Shown in pieces: positions 50,941 to 62,400 of a stretch of DNA of 64,000 bases. This stretch comes from Phaeosaccion multiseriatum (lineage: Eukaryota > Ochrophyta, other classes). The position numbers and the translations under genes were made by a program. Below the pieces are notes generated by a model that saw only the letters and a program-made list of their open reading frames with translations, did not search any database and had not been told where the DNA came from. How positions within the stretch are numbered: the stretch's first letter is position 1; every line of letters begins with the position of its first letter. The stretch lies in the NCBI GenBank assembly GCA_965112735.1, contig OZ218963.1:186001-250000 (forward strand). Reading direction: 5' to 3'.

Positions 50941-53805
50941 CTGGCGGAATGCCAAGGCTGGCATGCATGTGCAAAGGAAAGGCGGTGTGAATATCAATGC
51001 AAGTGGAGAGGGAAGGAGGGGCAGACAGGGGAGGGTAAGAAGGAATAAAAAAAGGGGGGTCGGAAAATGGCGGTTACGTTCCTATAAGTCAATTAAATCC
51101 TCTTCACCCCCCTTTTATCGGCCCTTTCTTGTATCCCCTTTGTCCGATCTTTCTCCTCCAAGTTTACCAGTCTCTATAGAAGAAAGATATATACAGGTCC
51201 GAGCGCGAAAGACTGGGGCGTCTCCATAAGCAAGAGGCTGAGGCCAAAGATAGGAAGGTGGCGCGGAAGGTGGCGGGTTGAAGTTTCAGCGGAAGGCTCG
51301 AGCGGCATCAACCCGCGGAGCAGCAGAGGCGAGGATGACCGCTCACGGGGCAGGGACGAGTGGACGTGAGGGTTATTGGGATGCCGCAGGTGCGATATAC
51401 ACACACGGTGGTCCGATTTCTTGCTTTCTCCTAGTTCCTCCCTCCCCAATTGAGGCCGTGTGTCGCTCTCCCGCTTTTCCCATTCTCCCCCCTCCATATA
51501 TGACTTTTGGCCCTCTTTCGGTCCTTTCGTCCTCGCCGCCCCATCTCTCTGCTCTCTCCCCCCATCCTTAGCGCCTCTTGAGTCACTTTCCTTGTCGCTC
51601 GCCCCTCCCTCCGATCCGGCGCCCCCCCAACAAGCAACAACCCCATCTTCATCTCTGCTCGCCCATTCCAGCAGAAAGAAAGACTCCTTGCCCTCCCGCC
51701 GCGAGGACTGAGACCCGGATTGTTGCGGAGAATGTGGTCGTGAGGAGTGCGCGACGCGGACGTGATGGCGACAGGGTCGTGCATGCCCACACCATCTTCG
51801 GCGGGGGGGGCAGGGGGCAAGATGGGCAGGATGGGCAAGACGGGCAAGATGGAGGGCCGTTCTTCTTGGGAGGGCAAGGAGGGCGAGGAGGGCGAGGAGG
51901 AGGGTGGGGAGGAGGACGCGGCGGACGCGGCGGAGACAGAGGGTGGGGAGGAGGAGGGGACGGAGGGGACGGAGGGTGGGGAGGAGGCGCGGACGGAGGG
52001 GACGGTGGGGGTGGATGGGGAGGACGCGGAGGGGACGGTGGATGGGGAGGAGGAGGAGGCGGCGGCGGACACGGCGGACACGGAGGACACGGAGGGTGGG
52101 GAGGAGGAGGGGACGGAGGGGACGGAGGGGACGGAGGATGGGGAAGAGGCGGGGACGGAGGAGGGGACGGAGGATGGGGAGGAGAAGGCAGGAGGTTGGG
52201 AGGAGGAGGAGGAGGAGGAGGAGGTTGGGATGGAGGGGACGGAGAGGACGGTGGGGGTGGATGGGGAGGCCGCGGAGGGCACGGTGGATGGGGAGGAGGA
52301 GGAGGCGGGGGAGGAGGAGGAGGAGGAGGAGGAGGAGGAGGAGGAGGAGGAGGAGGAGGAGGAGGAGGAGGAGGAGGAGGAGGAGGAGGAGGAGGAGGAG
52401 GAGGAGGAGGAGGAGGAGGAGGAGGAGGAGGAGGAGGAGGAGGAGGAGGGTACGGCGGAGGAGGAGGATTCTAAGGGCGTAACGGTTAGTTCGGAGGACC
52501 TGGAGGAGGCTGGGTTGGCGTCCACCAGCAAGCGGGGTGGGGGGGAGGGAGGGGGGAGGGGCGGGGCTGAGCTACGACGGGGTGGGGATAGTGGCTGGAC
52601 CCTGCCTGCAACGCTGCCTGGATGTCCACAAACCCTCCCATCGAGACGCGCCTTTTGTGAGGACACGCACTGGTGGACTGCGGCATCGCCACTGCTTGGC
52701 TCGCTCATAGCTAGAGGGCTCGTGGCTAGAGCAAGCATAGAGGAAGCAGCCAGGCTCCAGGGCACACGCACGGGACGGGGTGCAGCCATCTTCGAGAGTG
52801 TGAGAGAGGAGAGCCGGGCAGAACGGCAGTAGCTGAGTAGAGCTAGGTAGTAGCTGGGCAGCAGCTAATTTAGGCAGTAGCTAGGTTGGGGAAGGGGGAG
52901 GGGTTACTGTATTGAGCTAAGCTAAGCAGCAGCAGAGCTGACTGAGCCATCGCTGCTGGACATGGGAGCACCCAAAAAACAAATGACACGGGAGCAACGT
53001 GAGGGATGATGTACCATTGCTTCATCATCAAGGGTGCATGGGAAGGGAAGGCGATTGATTGCACCGGCCGTCCTAGTTGCTCCTACCGCACCCTTTGCAT
53101 GAAGACCGGCCAAGTCAAGCAAGCGGGGCCGGTGCTGAGTGAGCCGGAGCGGCCGGGATCACCAGCCAGCGGCGTTCCCAAGTCAAGGGCCTTGTTAGCT
53201 ACCTTCCTGCGCAGCCAGGAGTGGTGATGGCATGTCATGGACTTGGTAGAGAGGCCGGTGGGAGCGGCGTCGCTCCGTCCCGTATGTGCGTGTGTGTGTG
53301 CATGTGCGTGCGTGCTTCTGAATTGTAGAGAGGGGATGTACTGTGGGTTGGCTGGCTGCTCGTCCCCTCCAGCCAGGCAAGGCAGGGCCAACACGCCAAC
53401 ACCAACATCCGAAGCCACCGCTCGCACCCCCAGGCCACACCGTAGCCGAGAGCCCTGAGGATACCCTGAGGGGGGTTGGGCAGGACAGCACTGACAGCAC
53501 TGACAGCAGCTGCTGAGCCCGACAGAGCGATTCGGACCCTGCCTGTCTGTCTCAGCCAAGCAAGTACAGTCTTCGTTACTCCCGGCCTCCCTTCCCGATA
53601 ACCCCGACAACACGACAACATCCCCTCATTCGCTGCTGCGAGGCCAGCGTCAGCCTCCCGCCCCGCCCCGCCTGTCCCTTGCTTGACAGCTGCCTGTCGC
53701 TGCCTCGCTCTTTGTTTCGTCAGCCGGCGCCTTCTTCGGAGTGGACGTCCCCACTCCTGAGGCGTCAAAGTTGTTCTGCTGTCGCCGTTGCCGTTGCCGC
53801 TGCGC

Positions 53806-53837
<32 letters not shown>

Positions 53838-54248
53838 TTCTGTCCAGCACACTCCCACGCCACAGACATGCCACGCACGCACAGACATACAGATGCGCAG
53901 ATGCGCTCCCACTGGCCCCTCCCCTCCCACCACTGGCCCTCCCAGCCACAGACAAGACAGACATGACAGATATGACACATTCGCGAAGTGCACTCGCGAG
54001 GGAATCCCCCTCCTGGAAGGACGAGATGAGTTTGTCTCGGGGCAGAGTGTGGGAAGTTCAAGGGAAACGACCCTCTCCTACCATCACCACTTCCTCCTTC
54101 CTCTCCTCCTCTCTCTCCGGGGCGCAAATGGCGTACCACGGCCTTAGCTTGGTATAGTCTTCACCCATGAGTCTGTAAGGAGTAGACCGATAGTTCTTTT
54201 TTTAATACAAAGGGGGGCAGAGCTGCTACTTTCACTCCTCTTTTCGGC
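50941..54248. other. Low-complexity, apparently gene-poor region
   Basis: No domain-supported gene was found. From 51765 to 52832 the plus strand is open as a Glu/Gly-rich frame (EEGEEEGGEED…, ending SVREESRAERQ), and the minus strand is open from 52789 to 51431 as a Ser/Pro-rich frame (MAAPRPVRVPWSLAASSMLA…). Both follow from GGA/GGC repeats and cannot both be genes. The 357 bp after the GGA array (52475-52832) look the most protein-like. From 52833 to 54248 there are (CAGCAG)-type runs, GT repeats near 53285-53310 and AGCTAG words near 52835-52880, with nothing firm. Confidence 0.5.
52317..52450 (+). repeat. (GGA)n microsatellite
   Basis: An uninterrupted GGA trinucleotide run of about 130 bp lies within a broader GGA/GAC/GGT-rich stretch (51890-52450). 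Confidence 0.95.
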
Positions 54249-54726
54249 TCAGTCCAGAAAGAGCGGCTGCCCGCAAGCCAAACACACGGGATCCGCCACA
54301 GCCGACATGATGTTCGGCATATTACAGCTCGGACACATGATGATAGGACCATCGCCGTCCCCACCAACACCAGCAGTTGGTGATACAGCAGCAGGGGCAG
54401 TAGCAGGGGCAGCATCAGTGGCGGCCCTCGCTGCTTTGGCTGGAGCCTTGCTGGAGCTTCTTTTGTTGCTTCGCTTGCTGGCGGCGGCGGGCGGGGCGTC
54501 TGGTGCGAGGCTCATGTACGATCCGTTCTCGGGGGGGACTGAAGCGACAGGCCAACAACCGGTCACAACAAGGTCAACAACAGGCCAACAGCATGGGGGT
54601 TTCATGAGGCCGTGGGGGCAAGGAGGGCAGAGGGATGAAGGGAGGGTAAGGGAGGAGCTGTGCTTGCCGGCGAGAGAGAGGTGGGAGACACACACACACG
54701 CACACACACATACACATACACACACA

Positions 54727-54771
<45 letters not shown>

Positions 54772-57700
54772 CACCACAGACAGGCAAGTGGGGCACAGGT
54801 GAGCCGAGCCGAGCCTCCCCTGCCTCCATCCACTGCCATCCATCCCATCCCTCCGTCCTCCCTCCATCCTGCCTCCATCCCATCCCTCCGTCCTCCCTCC
54901 ATCCTGCGTCCCGCCCCGTACCTGTGGCAGACGGGTTGGCAGACAGGTTGGCAGACCGGTCGGTGGCTCTCGGTGAGGCTCCATCTGACACGTGCATGGC
55001 CCCCGCCTCTGGACCTCGCTGTTGCTCTCCACCTGCTGCTCCTGCTGCTCCTGCTGCTGCTGCGGCTTCTCCTCCAACCCCTCCTGTATCACCAACTGGT
55101 GGTGGTGGTGGTGCTTTCCCTTCTCCTCCCCCTCCCCAGCCGAGTGCCCCGAACAGCGCCGTTCCGCTGAAGCCCACCTCGGGTTCGTTGGCTCGAGCCG
55201 AGTCGCTCTTACACAGGGGGATGAAGTTCAGCCGGACGCCGTCGGTATCTGTTGCATCTCCTGTGTCGCCACCCTGCACCTGGGAGAGGGAGTTGTGATT
55301 CGGCGGAAGAGAAGAAGAGGCGACGAGGCGAGGAGGTGAGGGCATTTGGAGCCGACCAAGGGGGCAGGGCAGAGAGAGACGAGGCTAGAAGAGTGGTGGG
55401 AGGAGGTTGGCGATGGAGGAGAGAAGTATGGTTATGGTGAAGACACACAAGGGCAGAGACCAGAGGGCAGAGACCAGAGGGCAGAGTGAGGAGTAAACAG
55501 GCGTTACATGTTAAGGTTGAGGGTTGGGGGGCAGGTGTGGCAGGAGAGAGAGAGAGAGAGAGAGCCGCGCTACGTGGGGAGCAGGAGAGGGTTCCGGCTC
55601 GGCATGGAAGAGAGGCCCGTGCCGGGCAAGGGTCAGGGCCAGAGCAAGAGCAAGGGTAAGGGTGCCCTGGGGGAGCTGGGGCATGCCTCTGTTGCAACCC
55701 CCACTTGCTTGCCCCTCCATGTCCTGCATGCACCATACACCTTGAGGTAAAGTGTCGAGTCGATCATCACGCCGCTCTCCTGCAGACTCGCTCCGTCCTC
55801 ATTGAGCTCTCGGCCCCCGCAGTGCAGCACTTGCTTCGCGGGGTCCACATTGGTCTGCTCGAAGATCTAAGGGGGAAAGCGCGTGCGTGTGTGCGCGTGT
55901 GTGTGTGTGCGTGTGTGTATGTGCGTGTGTGTGTGTGCGTGTGTGTGCGTGTGTGTGTGCGTGTGTGTGTGCGTGTGTGTGTGTGTGCGTGTGTGTATGT
56001 GCGTGTGTGTGTGCGTGTGTGTGCGTGTGTGTGTGCGTGTGTGTGCGTGTGTGTGTGCGTGTGTGTGTGCGTGTGTGTGTGCGAGTGTGTGTGAGTGTGT
56101 GTCCATGTGTGTGTATGTGTGTGCGTGTGTGTGTGCGTGTGTGTATGTGTGCGTGTGTGTGTGCGTGTGTGTATGTGCGTGTGTGTGCGTGTGTGTGCGT
56201 GTGTGTGCGTGTGTGTGCGTGTATATGCGTGTGTGTGCGTGTGTGTGTGCGTGTGTGTGTGTGTGGCGAAGCAGGGGCATGTTTGAGGATGCGCTCCTGG
56301 GATGAAGGCGTGACGACTCGAGGGAGGGGAGGCTGCTGTACTGGAACATGAAGGAGCTTGTTGAGGTTGTTGGAAGATGCGACCCTGCTCACATTGCTCA
56401 CACAGATACACACACGCTCTCTCCCTCGTCCACACGCACACACATACACACCCACCCACACACACACACACACATGGACACACACTCACTTTGAACTTGC
56501 AGAGGCTGATGGTGTCGTCGCTGCTGCACGTGATGTGGACGGTGCGGGCCTGTGTGTGCAAGGCAACAGTTGGCGGTAATGTCAGAGACTGTACACCGCA
56601 CATGCGCCCTTCAATGCATGGACGGGAAGGCGCCCCAATACGCGCAACAGACAACAGAGTGCAAACCGGAGTGTCTACCTGCCCATACACTTCTACCCTG
56701 CCCTGTCCATACACTCTTCCCCTTCTCTTTCCTGGCTTGTTCTTCCCTGTCTTGCCCTGGCCTGCCCTCCCCTACTCTGCCGTGCCCGGCCTTGCCTCTA
56801 CACCTCTAATCTGCCCTGCCCATACACCTCTACTGTTGCCCGTAAACCTCTACCTTGTCCTGCCGCACCCTGCCCATACACCTCTAACCTGCCCTCGCCC
56901 CTACCTTGGTTCGATTCTTCCGTGCCCTGCTGCTGCTCCGGACGGACTTCCCTGCTTCCCCTGCCCCTGCTGCTGTATCACCAACTGCCCCCCCGTTGGG
57001 GTCAGGCACTGCCTCCGCCTCCGCAAGCTGCACCACAGGCATGCGCTGGGCCTGAGTAAGTCAGCAAGTCAAGCAAGTACCCATCCAATTCACAAATGCC
57101 AAGCAATCCAATAAACGTGGCGTGTGAGCGTGCGTGTTCGCGCGTGTGTTTGCGCATGTGTGTGCGCGTGTGTGTGGGCGTGAGCGTGCGGCAATGACAA
57201 GTGGAATGTTCTGTTTCTAAATGTTCCTCGGCCGCTCGCTCTTTCTTCCTTTGTTCCTTTCAAAACAAAGAAAAAGCGTGTGAGGGGACATTCATTGACT
57301 TACAGGTGTGAGGGGCGGGGCGGACGAGCTAGTTCTCAAGGCCAGTCCATTGCCCCCCCCCCCCTCCCCTCCCCTCCCAACCCAACTTGACCCAACTTGA
57401 CTCACCTCGAAAGCCGTCCTAGCGAGTTGGTGCTCCGCATCCCTGACTTTGCTGCAATCACAGCACTGGGGCGGGTCCGTGTTGAGGATCATCATGGGAG
57501 GCAGGCTCACACAAACTTCCAGGCACTCAGGGACTTTGATGCCGTAGTTGGACACAAGCTCAATCCACTCTTGTTGCGTCAGCACCTCGGCTTCTCGGAG
57601 GAGGTGATCCCCGGATTCCTTTTCTGGCCTGGCAAGCAAAAGACGACAAGAGAGGGAGAGGTGGGGGCGGGGGGGGTGAGACTGGAGGGACTAGGGAGAA

Positions 57701-57780
57701 ACAGGGGACACACACACGCACTCACACACTCACACACACACACACACACACGCACTCAGACACACACACGCACTCACACA

Positions 57781-57855
<75 letters not shown>

Positions 57856-59153
57856 TCATGCACTCACCCAAAGCCCTTGGGCTTCTTCCCTTCGAAGAGG
57901 TGCAAAACACCGAGGGGAAGCACAGGGCGGCCATGAGGGCAGCGCAGAGAAGCGTTGGTCAGGGGCGGGGGGGGCTCTAGTGAGACTCGCCACTCGTGCA
58001 GCCAGGCAGCCTCCACGATGTAGAAGCGGTCCTCCTTCTGCAGGGGAGGGAGGGAGGGAGGGAGGGAGGGAAGAGAGAGAGAGAGGAAAGGATGGCAGCG
58101 GATGTAGGAGGAGAGCAAAAGGGAAGGGGCAGGGAGAGAAGAGAGGGAGGGAGGGAGGGAGGGAGGGAGGGAGGTCAGCAAAGTGAAGCGAATGAAAAAA
58201 AAAGGGAAGCACGGCATCTACTTCTCCCTCCCTCCCTCCCTCCCTCCCTACCCTCCCTTCCTCCCTCCCTCCCTCCCTCCCTCCCTCCCTCCCTCTTGCT
58301 CACCTGGGGCATGTGCTGCGGGTCATTCCTCCACCCGTCCATCATGAACCTCTTGGGACAGCCCGTCTTGCGTGCGAAGAGGGCCTTGAGGCCGCTGGAG
58401 CCCTGCAAGATGGCACTGCGCCGCTCCTGCAGCTCCTTCTTACGGGAACTCTGACCGTCCGACTGAGGGCAGCAGGGAGAGGGAGAGGGAGAGGGAGAGG
58501 GAGAGGGAGAGAGAGAGAGAGGGGAGGAGGGATAGAGAGAAGGGAGGGCAAGGAACAAAGACGACGCACAAGAGAGAGAGAGAGAGAGAGGAAGAGCGGA
58601 AGACGGAAGAGAAGACCAAGAGGAGGTGACGTGTTTGGTTGACGAGGAGTGACGTTGGCAGTGGCTTTGTCAGCAATACGTACTACCAACAGCACAGGGA
58701 TGGGGGGGAGGGTGAGCACGTGCACACAGGCACACATCCCCCACGCTCTCCTGTTCACTTGATTGGGTCTCTTGTGTTGGGTGCCCACCCAACCCCACTA
58801 AGGTCTTGTTGACGTAATTGGGTCTCCTGGGTGGTCAACCAACCCCACACCCCCCTGCACAAACTAACCTTCTGCTTGCACACGACACACACGCCCGAGG
58901 CCTCCGGGACGGCGATGGCCTGCGGAAAGTGGGTCTTCACCAGGGCCCAAGTGCGTCTAGATACGAGCTTGTAGGCCCTCTTGGTGGCGGAGGGGCAGCG
59001 CATGCCGTGTTCGCATAAGATGGAGGAGTTGACGAGGTCGTCGAGCTCGGGCATAACAGGTCCTGGTGGGGAAGGGCGGATGGGTAGCAGTAGTTACAGT
59101 CGTAGTTGTAGTAGTTTAGTAGTAGCAGTCGTCGTCGTGGTAGTAGTAAATAG

Positions 59154-59200
<47 letters not shown>

Positions 59201-59438
59201 ATAAAAGGAGAAGGAGGAGTAGGTTAGCAGCAGCAACAGTAGCAGCAGTCCGAGCCCCCCCCCCCCCGTCACACCTCACCTGCCCTGGCGTTCTTCTTCG
59301 CCGCTGCCCCCTTATCCCCCCTGCCCTTGCCTGAGGAGGAGCTCAGCCACTTGTCCAACGCTGTGCTCTTGAGGGAGGAGCTCACCGCTCGACAGGTCTG
59401 GGGGGGTGGGTGTGTGTGTGTGTGCGTGTGTGTGCGTG

Positions 59439-59483
<45 letters not shown>

Positions 59484-62400
59484 GTGTGTGTGTGTGTGTG
59501 TGCGTGTGTGTGTGTGTGCGTGTGTGGGGGGGGGGGGCGATCGGGACGAATTATACACCCATCGGAGGGGTAGGGGCGGAGAGGAGACGGCAGGGGGGGG
59601 CAGGAGGAAAGGACAGGGCAGGCAGGAGAGATTGGGCTCGTCTCCGCTGCAGCTAGAGGCACCAAGAATGTGGCACATGTCGATATGCTGACATCACTCA
59701 AGTCGAATTGTCCGAAAAGACCTTCGGAGGCAGTGAATGGCACCTTTCGCCTGGTACACGCAAAAAATTAGCCACAAACACACACGCGCACAAACACAAA
59801 CACACACACACACACACACACACACTCAATTACCTTCTCGTGGAAGCTCTTGAGCTGCGAAATCCACTTCCTGGCCACGAGGAACACTGCACCATCACCA
59901 TCACCATTGACTTCAGTGCAGTCGCCGCCATTGACTGCCTTCCCCTTGCGCTTCCCTGCGCCACATGCTTCCAACTCCTGCTGCTGGCGCTGTACCACCA
60001 ACTGCTGCAACAATATCCCCTCATCAACCTTGTCGCCTGTCCCTCCCGATGCGTCCCTCCCGTCCACTGCCACCCCCCCCCCCTTCACCTCTCGTGGAGG
60101 TATCTCTGGCTCTGGCTGCTCCAGCGCGACGAGCAGCATCTCATTCCGTGAGGCCCTGGCCAGGAAGGCAGGCAGGCAGAGAGAGAGGAGAGAGGAGAGA
60201 GGAGAGAGAGGAGAGAGAAGCGGTTGAGCAGAGACGAGGCCACACGTGTCAACAGCGCAGCGGACGGAGTATAGGAAACGCGCATCGGTTGCGTACACGC
60301 GCTCTTGCACACCCGCAGGTCTAAGTTTCTCACTCACTCCCTCCACTCCGAAACTTGAAACTGAAAACTGACACCCGAAACCTCACCTCTGGAAGTCGCC
60401 CTGGCATTCCTCCAAATAGTCCTGCACGCACGCTTGGCATGTGAAGTTGTCATGCCTCAGCACTCTGTCCACCGCCCCTCTCTCCCAGCTGCTGCTGCCG
60501 TCCCCATTGACCTCTCCCCCTCCCATCCTCGCCCTCGCCCTCGCTCTCCCGTTCTCGATGTTCGCCTCGCCGCTCTCCTCGGTCTTGCTCCGTTTCCCCG
60601 CACAATTCTCTCGCTCCTGCTCCTGCTCCTGCTCCTTCTTGCGCTGCTGTTGCTGCTGCTGCTCGGGAGGCACATGCACAGAGCGCACTAACTGCTCAAA
60701 CACGTCTACTGTCACTAGCTTGAACAGCTTCATCGTTGTCGGGTGAAGTCCACCACCCACTTCTCCTTCTCCTTCCCATGCACAGCCATCGCCCTTCCCC
60801 AGCCCCTGGGAGAGCTTACCGCAGAGGTAGGGTGCATGCTCCATGGGCTTGGCGAACACATCACAGCGTTGCCCTCCCCAGACACCTCCGCCACCCGAGT
60901 AACCCCTGCCACCGCCCCCGCCAGCAGCGTCATCGTCGCTATCCATCCCCACCAACACGGGTGCGCTCGCCGATCCCGGCTCAGGCTCATCCTGCGTATG
61001 CTCTGCCGCCGTCTCTCTCTCCCCTTCTCCCTTGCCATCTCCTCCTCCCTCTCCTCCACCGCCTCCCCCTCCTCCTCCGCCAACTCCTGCTCCTGCCCAC
61101 GCTCCCTTGGAGAGCTCGGCCAAGAGCTCTGGTACTGGAGGTTGGGTCACCTCCTCCCCGATGACCCACTGCTTCAGCCAATGTGCCGATACCAGCCGGA
61201 AGGGCCCCCCATACCGTGCTTCGTCTGATTGGGCATTCAATTGGGCATCTGAAGGCCCGGCAGGTGTCTTGGGAGGCAGCCCGCTCTTACTCACCAACGC
61301 CTTCTCGTCGTCGGAGGGGCCATCAATCACCTCAACCGTATCACCAACTGCTGCTGCTGCTGCTGCTGCTGCTGCCGCCTCCGCCTTCTTCCCTGTGCCA
61401 TTCTTCTTTGCTCTCTGTTCCTCAACACCCTCCCCCTCGTCCTCCCATCCCCCCTCCTCTTCCTCCTCCCCCTCCTCTTCCGCCTCCACCTCGGTGTTAG
61501 CATCATACACTTCCAAAGCTTCGGGATCGTTCTCATCCTGAACCAAATCCACCTCCTTCCCCTTCCCCTTCCCCTTCCCCTTCCCCTTTCCCTTCCCCTT
61601 CCCCTTCCCCTTCCCGCTCCGTTTCCCCGTGCTCGTCTTCTTGTTGGGAGAGGAGGAGGACGATGCCCCCAACGGAGGCGTACCAAAGAGCTGCCGGTAG
61701 AGCCGCTTCCGATCCCTGATCCTCTCCTCTGCCTGTGCCTTGTCCCTCTCGTAGCTCTCGCACTCCGCCATCACCACCGCACAGCTCGTCTCGATAGTCT
61801 TCTTCACGTGCTCTGGAACGATACCTGGTCGGAGCTGAAGGGACGCCCCGGCGAGGGGCGGTGGTACGTCGGGTGCCATCTTGCCCTGCTCCTCTTGGAC
61901 ACTGGCACTCACACTGCCGCCGTCCCGCGCTCTCTTTTTCTTGGGCCTCTGCCCCCCTCCTCCGTCTTGGTCCCCTTTCAAGCCCCTTTCCTTGGGCTGT
62001 TCTTGCTGCTCGTCTACCCTACCCTTCTGCTGCTGCGTGAAGAAGCCTTTGCGGTAGTACATGAGCAAGTAAGCATCTTCAGAGGGCTGTGGTTTGGCCC
62101 CATTGCTCTCACTGCCACCACTCTGTGTGCCACTGCTCTTGCCACTGCTCTTGCCACTGCTCTTGCCACTGCTCTTGCCACTGCCCTTGCTGCTGCCCTT
62201 GCTGTTGCATTTGCCGCTGCCGCTTGTTCTGTTTGACGCCTTGGTGGTGGAGTGACCACTTGAGCCCGTGATTACCCCCTCCACATCATCATCATCACCA
62301 CCACCACCCCCACCATTCTCTTTGCCCCTCGCTGCCTTTCCTGCCGACCCTCCTTGTCCACCCCCTTTCACCATCTCAGTGTCCAACTGCTCGTCATCTT

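Noticed and set aside
51431-52789. 452-codon Ser-rich minus-strand frame that could be a mucin-like secreted protein
   Set aside because: It mirrors a GGA/GGC repeat that is equally open on the plus strand as a Glu/Gly-rich frame; there is no signal to choose either.
55880-56500. His/Thr-rich (HTHTHT) or Val/Cys-rich (VCVCVC) long frames
   Set aside because: They are translations of an intronic GT/CA microsatellite within the USP48-like gene.
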